Origin: SB11 sp037968475 | GTDB taxonomy: Bacteria; Bacteroidota; Bacteroidia; UBA8524 | Direction of reading: 5' to 3' | NCBI GenBank assembly: GCA_037968475.1 | Contig: JBBKVO010000017.1 | Location: 1 to 64,000 of the forward strand | Length of the DNA: 64,000 nt | In this document: positions 8,009 through 17,531 of the stretch, one piece after another | Position numbering within the stretch: the stretch's first letter is position 1 | How the letters are laid out: the number at the start of each line of letters is the position of its first letter | The notes under the pieces: generated by a model | What the model was told of the DNA's origin: nothing | What the model saw: only the letters and a program-made list of their open reading frames with translations | Databases searched by the model: none | Program-made: the position numbers and the translations under genes

Positions 8009-8584
8009 ATGAAAAGACGGCAGGCATTAAAACTTATTCTGTTACTGGGAGGCGGAACTGTTGCAGGTTTTGGTGGTTACAAAGCCTACCATATTTTCAA
8101 AACCCCCGATATTAATTATTTAGATAATAATACCGCCTTGTTGGATGCCTTGGTAGATGTTATAATACCTGCTACCACTACACCCGGAGCAAAAGAAGCG
8201 GGAGTGAGTAGCTATGTTTTATCAGCAGTAAAAAACAACAGCGATAAAAAAACACTGAATAACTTTATTGATGGGCTAAAAGATTTGCAGTCGCACTGCC
8301 AAAGCAAATACTCAAAACCTTTTGAGCAATGCGATGCCGCACAACAAAAAGATGCCCTATTTCATACCCAAGAAAGCGATAAACTGCTAAGTGGCAACTT
8401 TGGCAAAGCCCAAAAGAAATTTATGGGCAATACTTTTTACAATACCCTAAAAGAACATACTGTATACGGCTATTGCACCTCAAAAATGGGAGCACAGCAA
8501 GGCCTTGCTTATGATTATATTCCCGGTGGTTTTAAAGGCTGCATACCCCTGCAAGCCAATCAACGTTCGTGGGCTACTAAATAA
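8009..8584 (+). CDS. Gluconate 2-dehydrogenase subunit 3 family protein
   Basis: A 191-residue protein with a twin-arginine-like N-terminus (MKRRQALKLILLLGGG) and the segment LLDALVDVIIPATTTPGAKEAGV, the hallmark of the small subunit of membrane-bound gluconate/sugar dehydrogenases. The C-terminus holds the conserved Y-x-PGG motif (YDYIPGGFKGCIP). Such subunits help export or stabilise the FAD-containing large subunit in the periplasm. The large subunit gene follows 5 nt downstream. No cytochrome subunit gene is next to the pair; the di-heme protein at 14848 is the nearest plus-strand candidate partner. Confidence 0.85.
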   Translation: MKRRQALKLILLLGGGTVAGFGGYKAYHIFKTPDINYLDNNTALLDALVDVIIPATTTPGAKEAGVSSYVLSAVKNNSDKKTLNNFIDGLKDLQSHCQSKYSKPFEQCDAAQQKDALFHTQESDKLLSGNFGKAQKKFMGNTFYNTLKEHTVYGYCTSKMGAQQGLAYDYIPGGFKGCIPLQANQRSWATK

Positions 8585-8589
8585 ATTTT

Positions 8590-10326
8590 ATGGCAATAGA
8601 TTCTACTTCAACCGACAGTACTTCAGCAGAAAATAGTACGGGTACAGCTACCAATACACATACGTTTGATGCCATTGTAGTAGGCAGCGGCATTAGCGGC
8701 GGATGGGCTGCCAAAGAATTGTGCGAAAAAGGATTAAAAACATTGGTGCTTGAAAGGGGAAGGCAGGTGCAACACCTGAAGGATTACCCTACAATGAACA
8801 AACACCCTTGGGAGTTTCCCAACCGTTTGCAAAATACGAATGAAGACCGACGCGAAAACCCTGTACAAAGCACTGCCTATACCGAAGATAACAAACACTT
8901 TTTTGTAAGCGATAAAGAACACCCTTATATACAAGAAAAACCTTTTTGGTGGATACGCGGCTACCATGTTGGTGGGCGTTCGCTTACGTGGGGAAGGCAA
9001 TGCTACCGTTTAAGCGATACCGATTTTGAGGCCAATGCCAAAGACGGTATCGCGGTTGACTGGCCTATACGCTATGCGGATATTGCCCCTTGGTACGATT
9101 ATGTAGAACAATTTGTAGGTGTAAGTGGTCAAGTTGAGAATCACCCGCATTTTCCTGACGGGACGTTTATCGACCCTATGGAGATGAACTGTGTAGAGAT
9201 TGATTTTACAGAAAAAGTAAAGGAAAATTTTCCTGATAGATTAGTAACCATAGCCCGTGTAGCCAATCTTACCAAAGGTTTTACCAACAGAGGGCCTTGC
9301 CAATACCGTAACTTATGCTCACGCGGTTGTCCCTTTGGCGGTTACTTTAGTAGTAACTCGGCTACATTACCTGCTGCAATGGCAACGGGAAACCTAACCC
9401 TTGTAACTGATGCTATTGTTACTGAAATTATTTATAACGAAAGTACCCAAGTAGCCAAAGGTGTACGTGTAATAAACGCCATTGATAATACCGTTACCGA
9501 ATATTTTGCCCGCGTAATATTTTTAAATGCCTCTACGGTAGCCACCGCATCTATATTGCTACAATCTAAATCGGGACGTTTTCCCAATGGTTTGGGTAAT
9601 GGCAGCGGACAAGTGGGTAAAAACCTTATGGATCATCCTATGGGGCCGGGTGCAACTGGCGAACATACTGGTTTGCAAGATAAATACTATGCAGGTCGCA
9701 GGCCTGCGGGCATATACATTCCCCGCTATCAAAATTTAGACGAAGCTACCAAAAAGCCTTACCTGCGCGGCTATGCCTACCAAGGTGATGGCGAGCGTAT
9801 GGAGTGGCCTGATAAAATGAAAAACCTTGATGGTTTTGGTGCTGATTTTAAAGAAAACCTAACCACCCCAGGGCCTTGGACTATGTGGATGGGCGCGCGT
9901 GGCGAATGCTTGCCCTACGAAACCAACAGGGTTACGCTAGATAGTGAGCAAAAAGACAAATGGGGTTTGCCTTTGGTACGCATAAACTTTGAGTTTGGCG
10001 AAAACGAAAAAGCTATGCGTGCAGATATGCAAAAAGATGCCGTTGAAATGCTTGAGAAAGCCGGCTTTATTAACGTAAAAGGCTTTGATTACAATACCAC
10101 AGCAGGGCGCGCCGTGCACGAAATGGGTACAGCTCGTATGGGTAAAGACCCTAAAACATCGGTACTAAATGCCTATAACCAAATGCACGAAGTACCCAAT
10201 GTGTACATAACCGATGGTAGTTGTATGACCTCAAGCGGAGTGCAAAACCCATCGCTAACCTATATGGCACTTACAGCCCGAGCTTGTGCCCATGCGGTAG
10301 AAGAAATGAAAAAGGGAAGTTTCTAA
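8590..10326 (+). CDS. GMC family FAD-dependent oxidoreductase (gluconate dehydrogenase-like large subunit)
   Basis: A 578-residue glucose-methanol-choline oxidoreductase. The FAD-binding VVGSGISGG lies at residues 30-38, HVGGRSLTWGRQ is the second GMC motif, and HEMGTARMGKDP followed by the C-terminal YITDGSCMTSSGVQNPSLT completes the fold. A Cys-rich segment, CQYRNLCSRGCPFGG, is present as in the membrane-bound sugar and gluconate dehydrogenases. It probably oxidises a sugar or polyol in the periplasm with the preceding small subunit as partner and export aid, since it has no signal peptide of its own. The substrate cannot be read from sequence. Confidence 0.88.
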   Translation: MAIDSTSTDSTSAENSTGTATNTHTFDAIVVGSGISGGWAAKELCEKGLKTLVLERGRQVQHLKDYPTMNKHPWEFPNRLQNTNEDRRENPVQSTAYTEDNKHFFVSDKEHPYIQEKPFWWIRGYHVGGRSLTWGRQCYRLSDTDFEANAKDGIAVDWPIRYADIAPWYDYVEQFVGVSGQVENHPHFPDGTFIDPMEMNCVEIDFTEKVKENFPDRLVTIARVANLTKGFTNRGPCQYRNLCSRGCPFGGYFSSNSATLPAAMATGNLTLVTDAIVTEIIYNESTQVAKGVRVINAIDNTVTEYFARVIFLNASTVATASILLQSKSGRFPNGLGNGSGQVGKNLMDHPMGPGATGEHTGLQDKYYAGRRPAGIYIPRYQNLDEATKKPYLRGYAYQGDGERMEWPDKMKNLDGFGADFKENLTTPGPWTMWMGARGECLPYETNRVTLDSEQKDKWGLPLVRINFEFGENEKAMRADMQKDAVEMLEKAGFINVKGFDYNTTAGRAVHEMGTARMGKDPKTSVLNAYNQMHEVPNVYITDGSCMTSSGVQNPSLTYMALTARACAHAVEEMKKGSF

Positions 10327-10361
10327 ACTTACCCTTAAACCTCAATTAACTTATAACAAAA

Positions 10362-10388
10362 AAAGTCCACGCCATTGGCGTGGACTTT
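10362..10388. terminator. Bidirectional terminator between convergent genes
   Basis: AAAGTCCACGCC (10362-10373) pairs perfectly with GGCGTGGACTTT (10377-10388) around ATT, with A-rich sequence on one side and T at the other. It separates the GMC gene from the convergent lipoprotein gene. Confidence 0.8.
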
Positions 10389-10414
10389 AAGTACCTCAAA
10401 AAATAACTATTTGC

Positions 10415-11842
10415 TTATTTTTTAATATAGACTTTGTAAATCTTGTTGCTTGATTGTGTCGATTGAGGAGTAGTGCTTTGTGCAGCATCAGAATGAATAC
10501 CACCGTATATATATCCTAACATAAAACCTTTTTCACTATCGGTTTTTAAGGCTGAAAAATCAATGGTTTTAGCCTGTCCGTTATAAAAAGGAACACTAAT
10601 ATGTGGAATAAAAATAGACTCACCACCAATATATGCTGGTAGGGTAGGGGTTTGTTGCGGATATTCTGTCGAAGTACCGTCGGCCTTGCGCACAATAGTC
10701 GTAATATAATTACTCCAAGGCATTGGGGCTTGGGTATTATTGCCGTTTACCAAAGATCCGTCGCTATAATAATACTGTGTAATACCACCAACTATACTGG
10801 TATAATTAGTTTTGTTAATGGGGTCGTAAAAGTAAATGTTAGGGGCAGCATATTGGTTAAACATTTGCAAGAAATTATTATCCGTAGTTATGCTGGTAGC
10901 ACCTGTTGTTGCATCAGTTTGCGAAATATAAATAGGTGTTTGGTAATCATTGTTTAGCACAGGTGTAAACACCCCACCATATACAGTAATATTAGGATTC
11001 CCGTTAATATCATGGCTTTCAAGCACCACAAGGTCGCGACGGTGGAAAGACGAGTCATCCCAAGTACAAGTATCGGCAGCATAGCCTGTAATTTTTGGTG
11101 CACTACCGCTGTTATCTATCTGAAACCTGCGCACCTCGTTGGTATAAATACCTGTGCTGTTTCCAGTATAAATAGTGTTAAAATTTTGGCCAAAAACAAG
11201 GTAAAACCAATCGCCTATTTTGTGCAATTCGCCACCTGTTACACGTAACCTTTCATCGGCAGCACTTGTTGATATGCTACTTTCCAATGCTGCTGCATTG
11301 TGTGTTTTTATCGCTGTAATTGCAGCACTAATGTTTATGGCTGTTATATAAGGAAAGGTTTGGTAGCAAGATGCCGGAGGGCTGTCAACATTACAGGTAG
11401 CAGTATTACTTGTCCCGTAGCCACCAATACAGTATAGCGTGTTACCATCAGCATAACTTTGCATATTGGTGCTGCGTAACTGGGCTAAATATTTTGTAGG
11501 AATAGGCATTGAGTCTGATTTTGCAGAGTCAATATCAATCACATAAAAATAGGTGTTACTTCTTTTTGGGGTAAATACCATTGAAATACCGCTAAAGTTG
11601 TGGAATCCGTTAGTACGTCCGCCTACAAGTAACACTTTAGTACCAACCGTTGTCCACGCAAAAGATTGGAGAGCGGGAGCAAAGTCGCTGTTCACTTCTT
11701 CCAAAGTAATCGTGTAAGGTGCTTTGTTAGCATCCGTTGTTTCTTCAGTTTCTTTTGGTGCTTCGGGTTTGTTTTTACAAGCCGTTATGCTTGCTACTGA
11801 TAAAGCAAACAAAGCGATGATGAATAGATAGTTCTTTTTCAT
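10415..11842 (-). CDS. Kelch-like repeat lipoprotein (putative)
   Basis: A 475-residue lipoprotein with a lipobox (ASITAC, Cys22) and an acidic linker. Repeated glycine pairs preceded by hydrophobic strands (KVLLVGGRTNGFHN, NTLYCIGGYGTSN, YTSIVGGITQYY, MLGYIYGGIHSD) suggest a Kelch-type beta-propeller. The N-terminal part speaks of no enzyme motif I can identify. It is anchored in the outer or inner membrane facing the periplasm, or exposed on the surface. It is convergent with the GMC oxidoreductase gene and separated from it by a terminator, so there is no operon link. Family assignment is by repeat pattern only. Confidence 0.6.
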   Translation of the reverse strand: MKKNYLFIIALFALSVASITACKNKPEAPKETEETTDANKAPYTITLEEVNSDFAPALQSFAWTTVGTKVLLVGGRTNGFHNFSGISMVFTPKRSNTYFYVIDIDSAKSDSMPIPTKYLAQLRSTNMQSYADGNTLYCIGGYGTSNTATCNVDSPPASCYQTFPYITAINISAAITAIKTHNAAALESSISTSAADERLRVTGGELHKIGDWFYLVFGQNFNTIYTGNSTGIYTNEVRRFQIDNSGSAPKITGYAADTCTWDDSSFHRRDLVVLESHDINGNPNITVYGGVFTPVLNNDYQTPIYISQTDATTGATSITTDNNFLQMFNQYAAPNIYFYDPINKTNYTSIVGGITQYYYSDGSLVNGNNTQAPMPWSNYITTIVRKADGTSTEYPQQTPTLPAYIGGESIFIPHISVPFYNGQAKTIDFSALKTDSEKGFMLGYIYGGIHSDAAQSTTPQSTQSSNKIYKVYIKK

Positions 11843-12093
11843 AGGGTTTATAATTATAGTTAAGTTTATACACTATTATTTGGGTATAGTTCCGGTTTTA
11901 TACCTTCACAACTGATTGATTATTTTGTACTTGATGATTAATCTATTAATAAATGATAGTGGTTAGCTGATAGCGAAACTAATAGTTTGTTTTTATAAAA
12001 GCGATAATGATTGTGATTTTTTTTTAGATAAGACTTTTGCGCAGATGGACTAAAATCTTTCAATTTTTATTTAGACTGATTAAAAATAATACT

Positions 12094-12101
12094 TACTTTT
12101 G
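12094..12101 (+). promoter_or_regulatory. -7 promoter box of the porin/Rieske/imelysin cluster
   Basis: TACTTTTG matches TAnnTTTG, 8 nt before the ATG at 12110. No clear TTG at -33. The 267-nt spacer 11843-12109 otherwise shows AT-rich DNA only; I cannot recognise a Fur-type operator by eye. Confidence 0.55.
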
Positions 12102-12109
12102 CCCCCGAT

Positions 12110-13327
12110 ATGAAAAAATTTGCGCTACTCTTTTTGTCATTACTAATAGTAGTATTAGTTGATGCACAAATACTTACACGTGAAGATTCACTTAGTAATG
12201 GTATGACAACTACGGGAAAGAATACCGTAATATCAGGTTACGGACAAGTGAAGGTAAATTACGATTTGAGGCAGCAAACAGGTGAAGCCTCATTAACTAG
12301 GAATGTTTTGTTTATTGGCCACAGGTTTAACGATAAGATAGTTTTTTTTAGCGAGATGGAGCTGGAAGATGCCAAAATAGGCGGAGGAGCTTCGGGCGAA
12401 TTATCAATGGAGCAGTTGTTTTTGAAGGTAGACCTTAATCGCAATTTGTATTTAGTAACAGGCTTATTTATACCACGTATTGGCATAATAAACGAAAATC
12501 ATTTGCCCACCACTTTTAACGGTAACGACAGACCTTTTGTTGAAACCATGATAATACCCTCAACTTGGCGAGAAATAGGAATAGGTTTATATGGTCAACC
12601 TCGCTCGATGCAAGGTTTCAACTATTCAGTAGCCGTAGTAAACGGCCTCAATGCAGGTGGTTTTGAGTTTGGTACAGGAATACGCAATGGAAGGTTTGAA
12701 GGTAGCAAAGCCACAGCTTCAAACCTAGCTATCACCGCATCAGCACTATATTATTATAAAAATTTTAGGTTTCAGGCTTCGGGATATATTGGAGGCAGCA
12801 GCGGCTTATCAAAAATACAAGCCGATAGTTTACAATTAGAATCGGGGGCATTCGGTAACCCCGTTGCATTGGGCGAAGCCAACGTACAATACAACAACAA
12901 CGGTTGGCAATTTAAGGCATTAGCTACTGCAGTTAATATTTCACAAGCATACAGCATCAACAGGGCGTATGCCAATAATACCCCTGAAATGATGACGGGT
13001 GCCTACGCCGAATTGGGCTACAACATTTTATACTTAGGTAAAAATCCACCCAAACAAAACCTTACCCTGTTTTGCCGCTACGAAACTATGAACTTAAACT
13101 ATCGCTTACCTGTAAACGGTATTCGTGATGATTTTCAGCAAAAAACATTTATAGTTTCGGGCATCACATATCAGCCTATGCACGGTATCTCTTTCAAACT
13201 AGATTATGTGTATAGCCAAACAGGTAGCTATAATAAAGAGTTGTATGTGGTAAACCCATACACTACACAAAGGCCGTTTTTTCAAACCAACCATTTTGTA
13301 AACCTTGGTTTTGGATACAGCTTTTAG
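12110..13327 (+). CDS. Outer membrane beta-barrel porin-like protein
   Basis: A 405-residue protein with a signal peptide (ending near VDAQ, residue 20) and a body of alternating amphipathic strands, ending in FGYSF with the terminal Phe typical of BamA-inserted barrels. Strands such as ISGYGQVKVNYDL and SYNKELYVVNPYT fit a 14- to 18-strand porin of the phosphate-selective type, but I cannot assign a family. It is the first gene of a four-gene block with a Rieske protein, an imelysin-like lipoprotein and a di-heme oxidoreductase, so it may carry the substrate of that system across the outer membrane. Confidence 0.75.
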   Translation: MKKFALLFLSLLIVVLVDAQILTREDSLSNGMTTTGKNTVISGYGQVKVNYDLRQQTGEASLTRNVLFIGHRFNDKIVFFSEMELEDAKIGGGASGELSMEQLFLKVDLNRNLYLVTGLFIPRIGIINENHLPTTFNGNDRPFVETMIIPSTWREIGIGLYGQPRSMQGFNYSVAVVNGLNAGGFEFGTGIRNGRFEGSKATASNLAITASALYYYKNFRFQASGYIGGSSGLSKIQADSLQLESGAFGNPVALGEANVQYNNNGWQFKALATAVNISQAYSINRAYANNTPEMMTGAYAELGYNILYLGKNPPKQNLTLFCRYETMNLNYRLPVNGIRDDFQQKTFIVSGITYQPMHGISFKLDYVYSQTGSYNKELYVVNPYTTQRPFFQTNHFVNLGFGYSF

Positions 13328-13337
13328 TTAGAAAACT

Positions 13338-13766
13338 TTGGAAAGAAAAGAATTCATAAAAAGCTCGTGCAAAGCCTGTTTAGGTTTGGCTTTATCGGGT
13401 GCAGTTATCAGCCTTTTTGAAGGTTGTGCTAGTATGCCTGTTTATAAAACCAAACCTGTAAATAATGTGCTAAGTGTACCCTTAGCACAATTTGCCGAAA
13501 CCAAAATGGTATTGGCGCGTACCTCGCAGTTGGATTATGATGTGTTGGTGCAAAAACGCGATGACGGCACTTATACTGCAATATATATGCGTTGCAGCCA
13601 TCAAGACCAACCGCTAAATGCCACAGCTACCAACTTGTATTGCACGGCACACGGCAGCACTTTTGATTTAGACGGAAACGTAACCAAAGAGCCTGCAAAT
13701 AATCCTTTACGCCAGTTTAAAACCACTGTAGAAAATCAATTAGTAAATATTTATATAAAAAAATAA
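13338..13766 (+). CDS. Rieske [2Fe-2S] lipoprotein
   Basis: A 142-residue protein with a secretion signal and a lipobox-like LFEGC near residue 30. The Rieske cluster ligands are visible as CSH (86-88) and CTAH (102-105), the C-x-H and C-x2-H pairs, followed by GSTFDLDGNV, as in other Rieske folds. It therefore binds a [2Fe-2S] centre and passes single electrons in the periplasm. The start is a TTG at 13338, 10 nt after the porin stop; no ATG is available in the signal region. The next gene follows after 2 nt, so it is cotranscribed with the imelysin gene. Confidence 0.85.
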   Translation: MERKEFIKSSCKACLGLALSGAVISLFEGCASMPVYKTKPVNNVLSVPLAQFAETKMVLARTSQLDYDVLVQKRDDGTYTAIYMRCSHQDQPLNATATNLYCTAHGSTFDLDGNVTKEPANNPLRQFKTTVENQLVNIYIKK

Positions 13767-13768
13767 TT

Positions 13769-14833
13769 ATGAACACATTTAAACGAGTGAGTATTTTAGC
13801 GCTTGTAATAGCTATAGTATTTGTGGCTTGCAAAAAAGATAGCGATAACAACCCATCAACCGAGAGCCCCGAAGTTGTAAAACAAAGTGTAATAAATGAT
13901 TTAGCTACCAATGTAATAGTAGCCACTTACGATGATATGCAAACAAAGGCAGGCCAACTGGCCGCTGATATTGCTACCTTTAATACACAAAGTACCGATG
14001 CAAACTTAGCCGCTTGCCGTCAATCGTGGTTGGCAGTGCGCCAAGCTTGGGAAAGGTCAGAAGGATTTTTGTTTGGCCCAGTTGCTACTAATAATATCGA
14101 CCCACGTATTGATACTTGGCCGGTAAACTACCAATCTCTTGACTCGGTGTTATTTCATAACAATACCTATACTGAGGCTTATATAGAGTCGTTGGAGGAT
14201 GCCCTAAGGGGATTTCATCCTATCGAATATCTTTTGTTTGGTAAAGACGGTAATAAAAAGGTAGCCGCGTTTAATGCCAATGAATATGCTTATATGGCTG
14301 CATTGGTACAAAACCTGAAAAAATTGTGCGACCAAGCTGCTGCCGATTGGCACAACGGACATAAGACTGATTTTACTACACCCGGTGGCACATCGGTATA
14401 CGGTAGCCAACGTGAGGTATACGAAGAAGTAGTAAATGCAATGGCTGGTATTTGTGATGAAGTAGCTAACGGTAAAATAAAAGAGCCTTACGACCAAAAA
14501 GATCCATCGCTTGAAGAATCTCCTTTCGCCCTAAACTCTATCAAAGATTTTACGGATAATATTCGCAGTGTAGAAAACATATACACGGGTAAATACAATG
14601 TTGATGGACGCGGTATTGAAGATTTTGTGAAACTATACAACTTATCATTACACAACAAAATTTCGCAACACATACAAGCAGCTGTAAACTCGCTAAATAA
14701 TATTACACTGCCCTTTGGTCAAGCTATAACCCAACAAGCTACACAAGTAGAAAATGCTATGGCAGCCATTAATACCCTTAAAGAAACTTTAGAAACCGAG
14801 CTATTGCCTTTAGTTCAGGCCAATACCAAATAG
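13769..14833 (+). CDS. Imelysin (peptidase M75-like) family lipoprotein
   Basis: A 354-residue lipoprotein (lipobox VFVAC, Cys21). The sequence RQSWLAVRQAWERSEGFLFGP and the GxHxxE-type motif in LRGFHPIEYLLFG identify the imelysin family, which includes insulin-cleaving membrane protein ICMP, EfeO/EfeM and IrpA. Family members are now viewed mainly as periplasmic or surface iron-handling proteins; peptidase activity is disputed. Two pseudo-repeats of four helices fit the length. It sits between a Rieske protein and a di-heme oxidoreductase, which is consistent with iron uptake or redox handling. Confidence 0.88.
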   Translation: MNTFKRVSILALVIAIVFVACKKDSDNNPSTESPEVVKQSVINDLATNVIVATYDDMQTKAGQLAADIATFNTQSTDANLAACRQSWLAVRQAWERSEGFLFGPVATNNIDPRIDTWPVNYQSLDSVLFHNNTYTEAYIESLEDALRGFHPIEYLLFGKDGNKKVAAFNANEYAYMAALVQNLKKLCDQAAADWHNGHKTDFTTPGGTSVYGSQREVYEEVVNAMAGICDEVANGKIKEPYDQKDPSLEESPFALNSIKDFTDNIRSVENIYTGKYNVDGRGIEDFVKLYNLSLHNKISQHIQAAVNSLNNITLPFGQAITQQATQVENAMAAINTLKETLETELLPLVQANTK

Positions 14834-14847
14834 TAAAGTATACAACA

Positions 14848-16242
14848 GTGCAAAAAATTAGCAAAAAAATATATGTAATGTTGGCTTTGGGTGCGGTATA
14901 CAGTGCCCTAACCATACAAGCGTGTAAAAAGCCCGATGCCCTTACCGAAGGCGATTATAACCAATGGTATAGCGGCGGTAGCCAAACTGTTTTTGTTAGC
15001 GGTTCGGGCGCATATAGCAAGGCATTTCCAAATTTAAGCACTGAAAAAGAAGAATTGCATGGCATTGGCGATGCAGGCTTTGAAGCCGTTTTTAATAGCG
15101 ACCCAAACCAAATAAACTATGGTTTGGGGCCTGTATATAATAATGTATCGTGTGCATCGTGCCATATAGGCGATGGAAGAGGTAAAGCCCCTGAAGCTGG
15201 CGAAGCGCTTACATCGTTGTTAATTCGTATTAGTATACCCGGTGTTGGGGCGCATGGTAGCCCCAACCCAGTACCGGGTTTTGGTGGACAACTGCAACAA
15301 AGAGGCGTTTTGGGTGCAAACCCTGAGGCTAATGTAAATGTGGTATATACCCAACAAACTTTCACCTTTCCCGATGGTGAAAGCTATACCCTGCGCAAGC
15401 CTATATATAGTTTTAATTCACCTTATCAGTCAATGCCAAGCAATGTGTTATTATCCCCCCGCATGGCATCACCAGTGTTTGGTTTAGGCTTATTAGAAGC
15501 CATTGCCGAAGCCGATATTTTGGCTTTGGCCGATGTGAATGATATTAATGGTGATGGAATATCGGGTAAACCAAACAGTGTATGGAGCGTTGAAAAACAA
15601 GCCCATACTTTGGGGCGATTTGGGTGGAAGGCTGGGCAACCTAGTGTGATACAACAATCGGCAGGTGCATATAACGAAGATATGGGCGTAACCAGTTTTA
15701 TCTTCCCTACCGAAAGTACATTTGGTCAACCACAACATAGTATGAGCATGGGTAGAAAAGAAATAAGCGATAGTTTATTGTATGCCGTAGCCTATTATGT
15801 ACGCACCCTTGCCGTACCCGGCAGGCGCAAAGCTGATGATGAAGTAGTGCAACAAGGCAAAGCCCTGTTTAGGCAAGTAGGTTGTGCCAATTGCCACAAC
15901 CCTATGTTTACTACACAAACTAATGTTGCTGCTTCTGAGTTTTCAAACCAAACTATTTTCCCTTATACAGATATGCTTTTGCACGATATGGGTGATGGAT
16001 TGGCCGATAATCGCCCTGAGTTTGAAGCCGACGGATATGAGTGGCGTACTGCACCTTTGTGGGGAATTGGGCTAACAAAAGCCGTTAACGGGCATAATAA
16101 CTTTTTACACGACGGGCGTGCCCGAAACTATACCGAAGCTATAATGTGGCATGGGGGAGAGGGAGAAAATGCAAAAAACAATTTTGCCAAACTAAATAAA
16201 GCACAGCGCGATGCCGTGCTTAAATTTTTAGGCTCGTTATAA
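14848..16242 (+). CDS. Di-heme oxidoreductase family lipoprotein (DHOR, DUF1111-like)
   Basis: A 464-residue protein with a lipobox-like TIQAC (Cys26) and two c-type heme sites, CASCH at 102-106 and CANCH at 346-350. The region GDGRGKAPEAGEALTSLLIR and the C-terminal TAPLWGIGLTKAVNGHNNF with LHDGRARNYTEAI are typical of the di-heme oxidoreductase (thiol oxidoreductase-like) family, which is distantly related to MauG and cytochrome c peroxidases. Its genes are often next to imelysin genes. The start is GTG at 14848, 14 nt after the imelysin stop. Its electron partner might be the Rieske protein of the same cluster. Confidence 0.88.
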   Translation: MQKISKKIYVMLALGAVYSALTIQACKKPDALTEGDYNQWYSGGSQTVFVSGSGAYSKAFPNLSTEKEELHGIGDAGFEAVFNSDPNQINYGLGPVYNNVSCASCHIGDGRGKAPEAGEALTSLLIRISIPGVGAHGSPNPVPGFGGQLQQRGVLGANPEANVNVVYTQQTFTFPDGESYTLRKPIYSFNSPYQSMPSNVLLSPRMASPVFGLGLLEAIAEADILALADVNDINGDGISGKPNSVWSVEKQAHTLGRFGWKAGQPSVIQQSAGAYNEDMGVTSFIFPTESTFGQPQHSMSMGRKEISDSLLYAVAYYVRTLAVPGRRKADDEVVQQGKALFRQVGCANCHNPMFTTQTNVAASEFSNQTIFPYTDMLLHDMGDGLADNRPEFEADGYEWRTAPLWGIGLTKAVNGHNNFLHDGRARNYTEAIMWHGGEGENAKNNFAKLNKAQRDAVLKFLGSL

Positions 16243-16303
16243 AAAGCCTGCACACATAAATTGCTGATTAAAAGGGCTGCCAAAAAAGCGAGTTTCATAA
16301 AAA

Positions 16304-16332
16304 AGCCTGCAAGCATCCCTGCTTAACAGGCT
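16304..16332. terminator. Hairpin terminator after the di-heme gene
   Basis: AGCCTG (16304-16309) pairs with CAGGCT (16327-16332), with an inner AAGCA/TGCTT stem and TCCC loop. It is preceded by A-rich sequence, so it may end the convergent minus-strand gene as well. The remaining 16243-16453 spacer shows no gene. Confidence 0.55.
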
Positions 16333-16453
16333 ATGTGGAAATTTAAACTACCCTATTCCACTATTGTTTTGCCAATGAATTTATAAATAAAGTCTATCTA
16401 TAAGACACTCTTATTATACTAAACGTTGCTTTGTCTAAAAGGGTTGGATTCAA

Positions 16454-17272
16454 TTACTTTATAATTACTTTTTGCTGAATAGGGCTGCCACTTCCGTTAG
16501 GTATTAGTTGCAAAGTGTATAAGCCTTTTGCTAATCCAGTAAGTTGTAAATCAACACTTTGTGAATTAATATTTTGGGTGATAACTGCTTTGCCATCAAT
16601 GCCATATAGTGTAGCAGTATAGTTGCCATTATATTTCAGTTCGATACTTAGCTTATCAGAAGCAGGATTAGGGAATACTTTTGCTGTTTGAGCAGTAATA
16701 CCCTCTATACCTGTTGATTGTGATGTACAATCGATAACCTTTATAGTACGTGTAAATGATGTTGTATTTCCGGCAGCATCAGTAGCGGTATAGACAAGTG
16801 TATAAACACCTAAGCTATTTATATTAAATGTTCCTGTGGCCGTTAACCGTACAGTTGGGAAGAAATTATCATAAACAACTACTTGTGGTACAACAAAATT
16901 AAAATCGTTTAAACAGGCTTCAACATACGTTACTCCTCTAATAGTAGGAGGTATCATGTCGGTTATATTTATAATGCGGGTAGCTGTACTTGAGTTTCCG
17001 TTTCCGTCTGTAACATTATATCTTAGCGTATATTGTCCAATAACATTAATGCTTACGAATCCACTAAGTTGTATAGAGGCTGTTATATCCACTCCGTTTT
17101 CGTCCACGGCAGTTGCACCCATATCAAAATAAGGTGTTGATACCTGATGAACTATAGTACTAGAGCCAATAATAGTAATAGTAGGGGCAGCAGCCATAAT
17201 CCAACTAGTAAAAAGTAAGAAAGCGAAAACAGAAATACTTTTTTTAATGCGATGGGTGAAGATAGTTTTCAT
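16454..17272 (-). CDS. Secreted protein with two DUF5011-like Ig domains and a T9SS sorting tail
   Basis: A 272-residue protein with a signal peptide, two bacterial Ig-like domains of the DUF5011/HYR type (PTITIIGSSTIVHQVS...YTLRYNVTDGNGNSST and the second ending YTLVYTATDAAGNTTS; only parts shown), and a C-terminal domain with the KVFPNPASDKLSIEL motif, the type A sorting signal for the type IX secretion system. It should be exported across the outer membrane and tethered or released at the surface. No catalytic domain is present, so it is an adhesin- or matrix-like candidate. A sparse spacer without clear signals separates it from the next gene. Confidence 0.85.
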   Translation of the reverse strand: MKTIFTHRIKKSISVFAFLLFTSWIMAAAPTITIIGSSTIVHQVSTPYFDMGATAVDENGVDITASIQLSGFVSINVIGQYTLRYNVTDGNGNSSTATRIINITDMIPPTIRGVTYVEACLNDFNFVVPQVVVYDNFFPTVRLTATGTFNINSLGVYTLVYTATDAAGNTTSFTRTIKVIDCTSQSTGIEGITAQTAKVFPNPASDKLSIELKYNGNYTATLYGIDGKAVITQNINSQSVDLQLTGLAKGLYTLQLIPNGSGSPIQQKVIIK

Positions 17273-17531
17273 AAAAAATACGGTTTAAGTTTGTTAAGTA
17301 TCAATAGGTTGTTTTTATATAGGTTTGAAAAACAATTCGTTATACATATACAAAGTTGAACGTATCTTTTTGCAAAGGCAAATTGAGCGTGTAATTTTTG
17401 CGTAATTTTAAACTGATAATTTTCTGACAATGAGTAGGTTAGCTAACTCATTAGTTTACAATGAAGTTAATATGAAGGAAAGCGATTGAAATGACAAAAA
17501 ATTGAAAGTAATGGGCGAAAAAAACAGCCGG

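Noticed and set aside
16128..16316. Minus-strand frame over the 3' end of the di-heme gene
   Set aside because: It lies opposite the conserved C-terminus of the di-heme protein, so it is a shadow frame.
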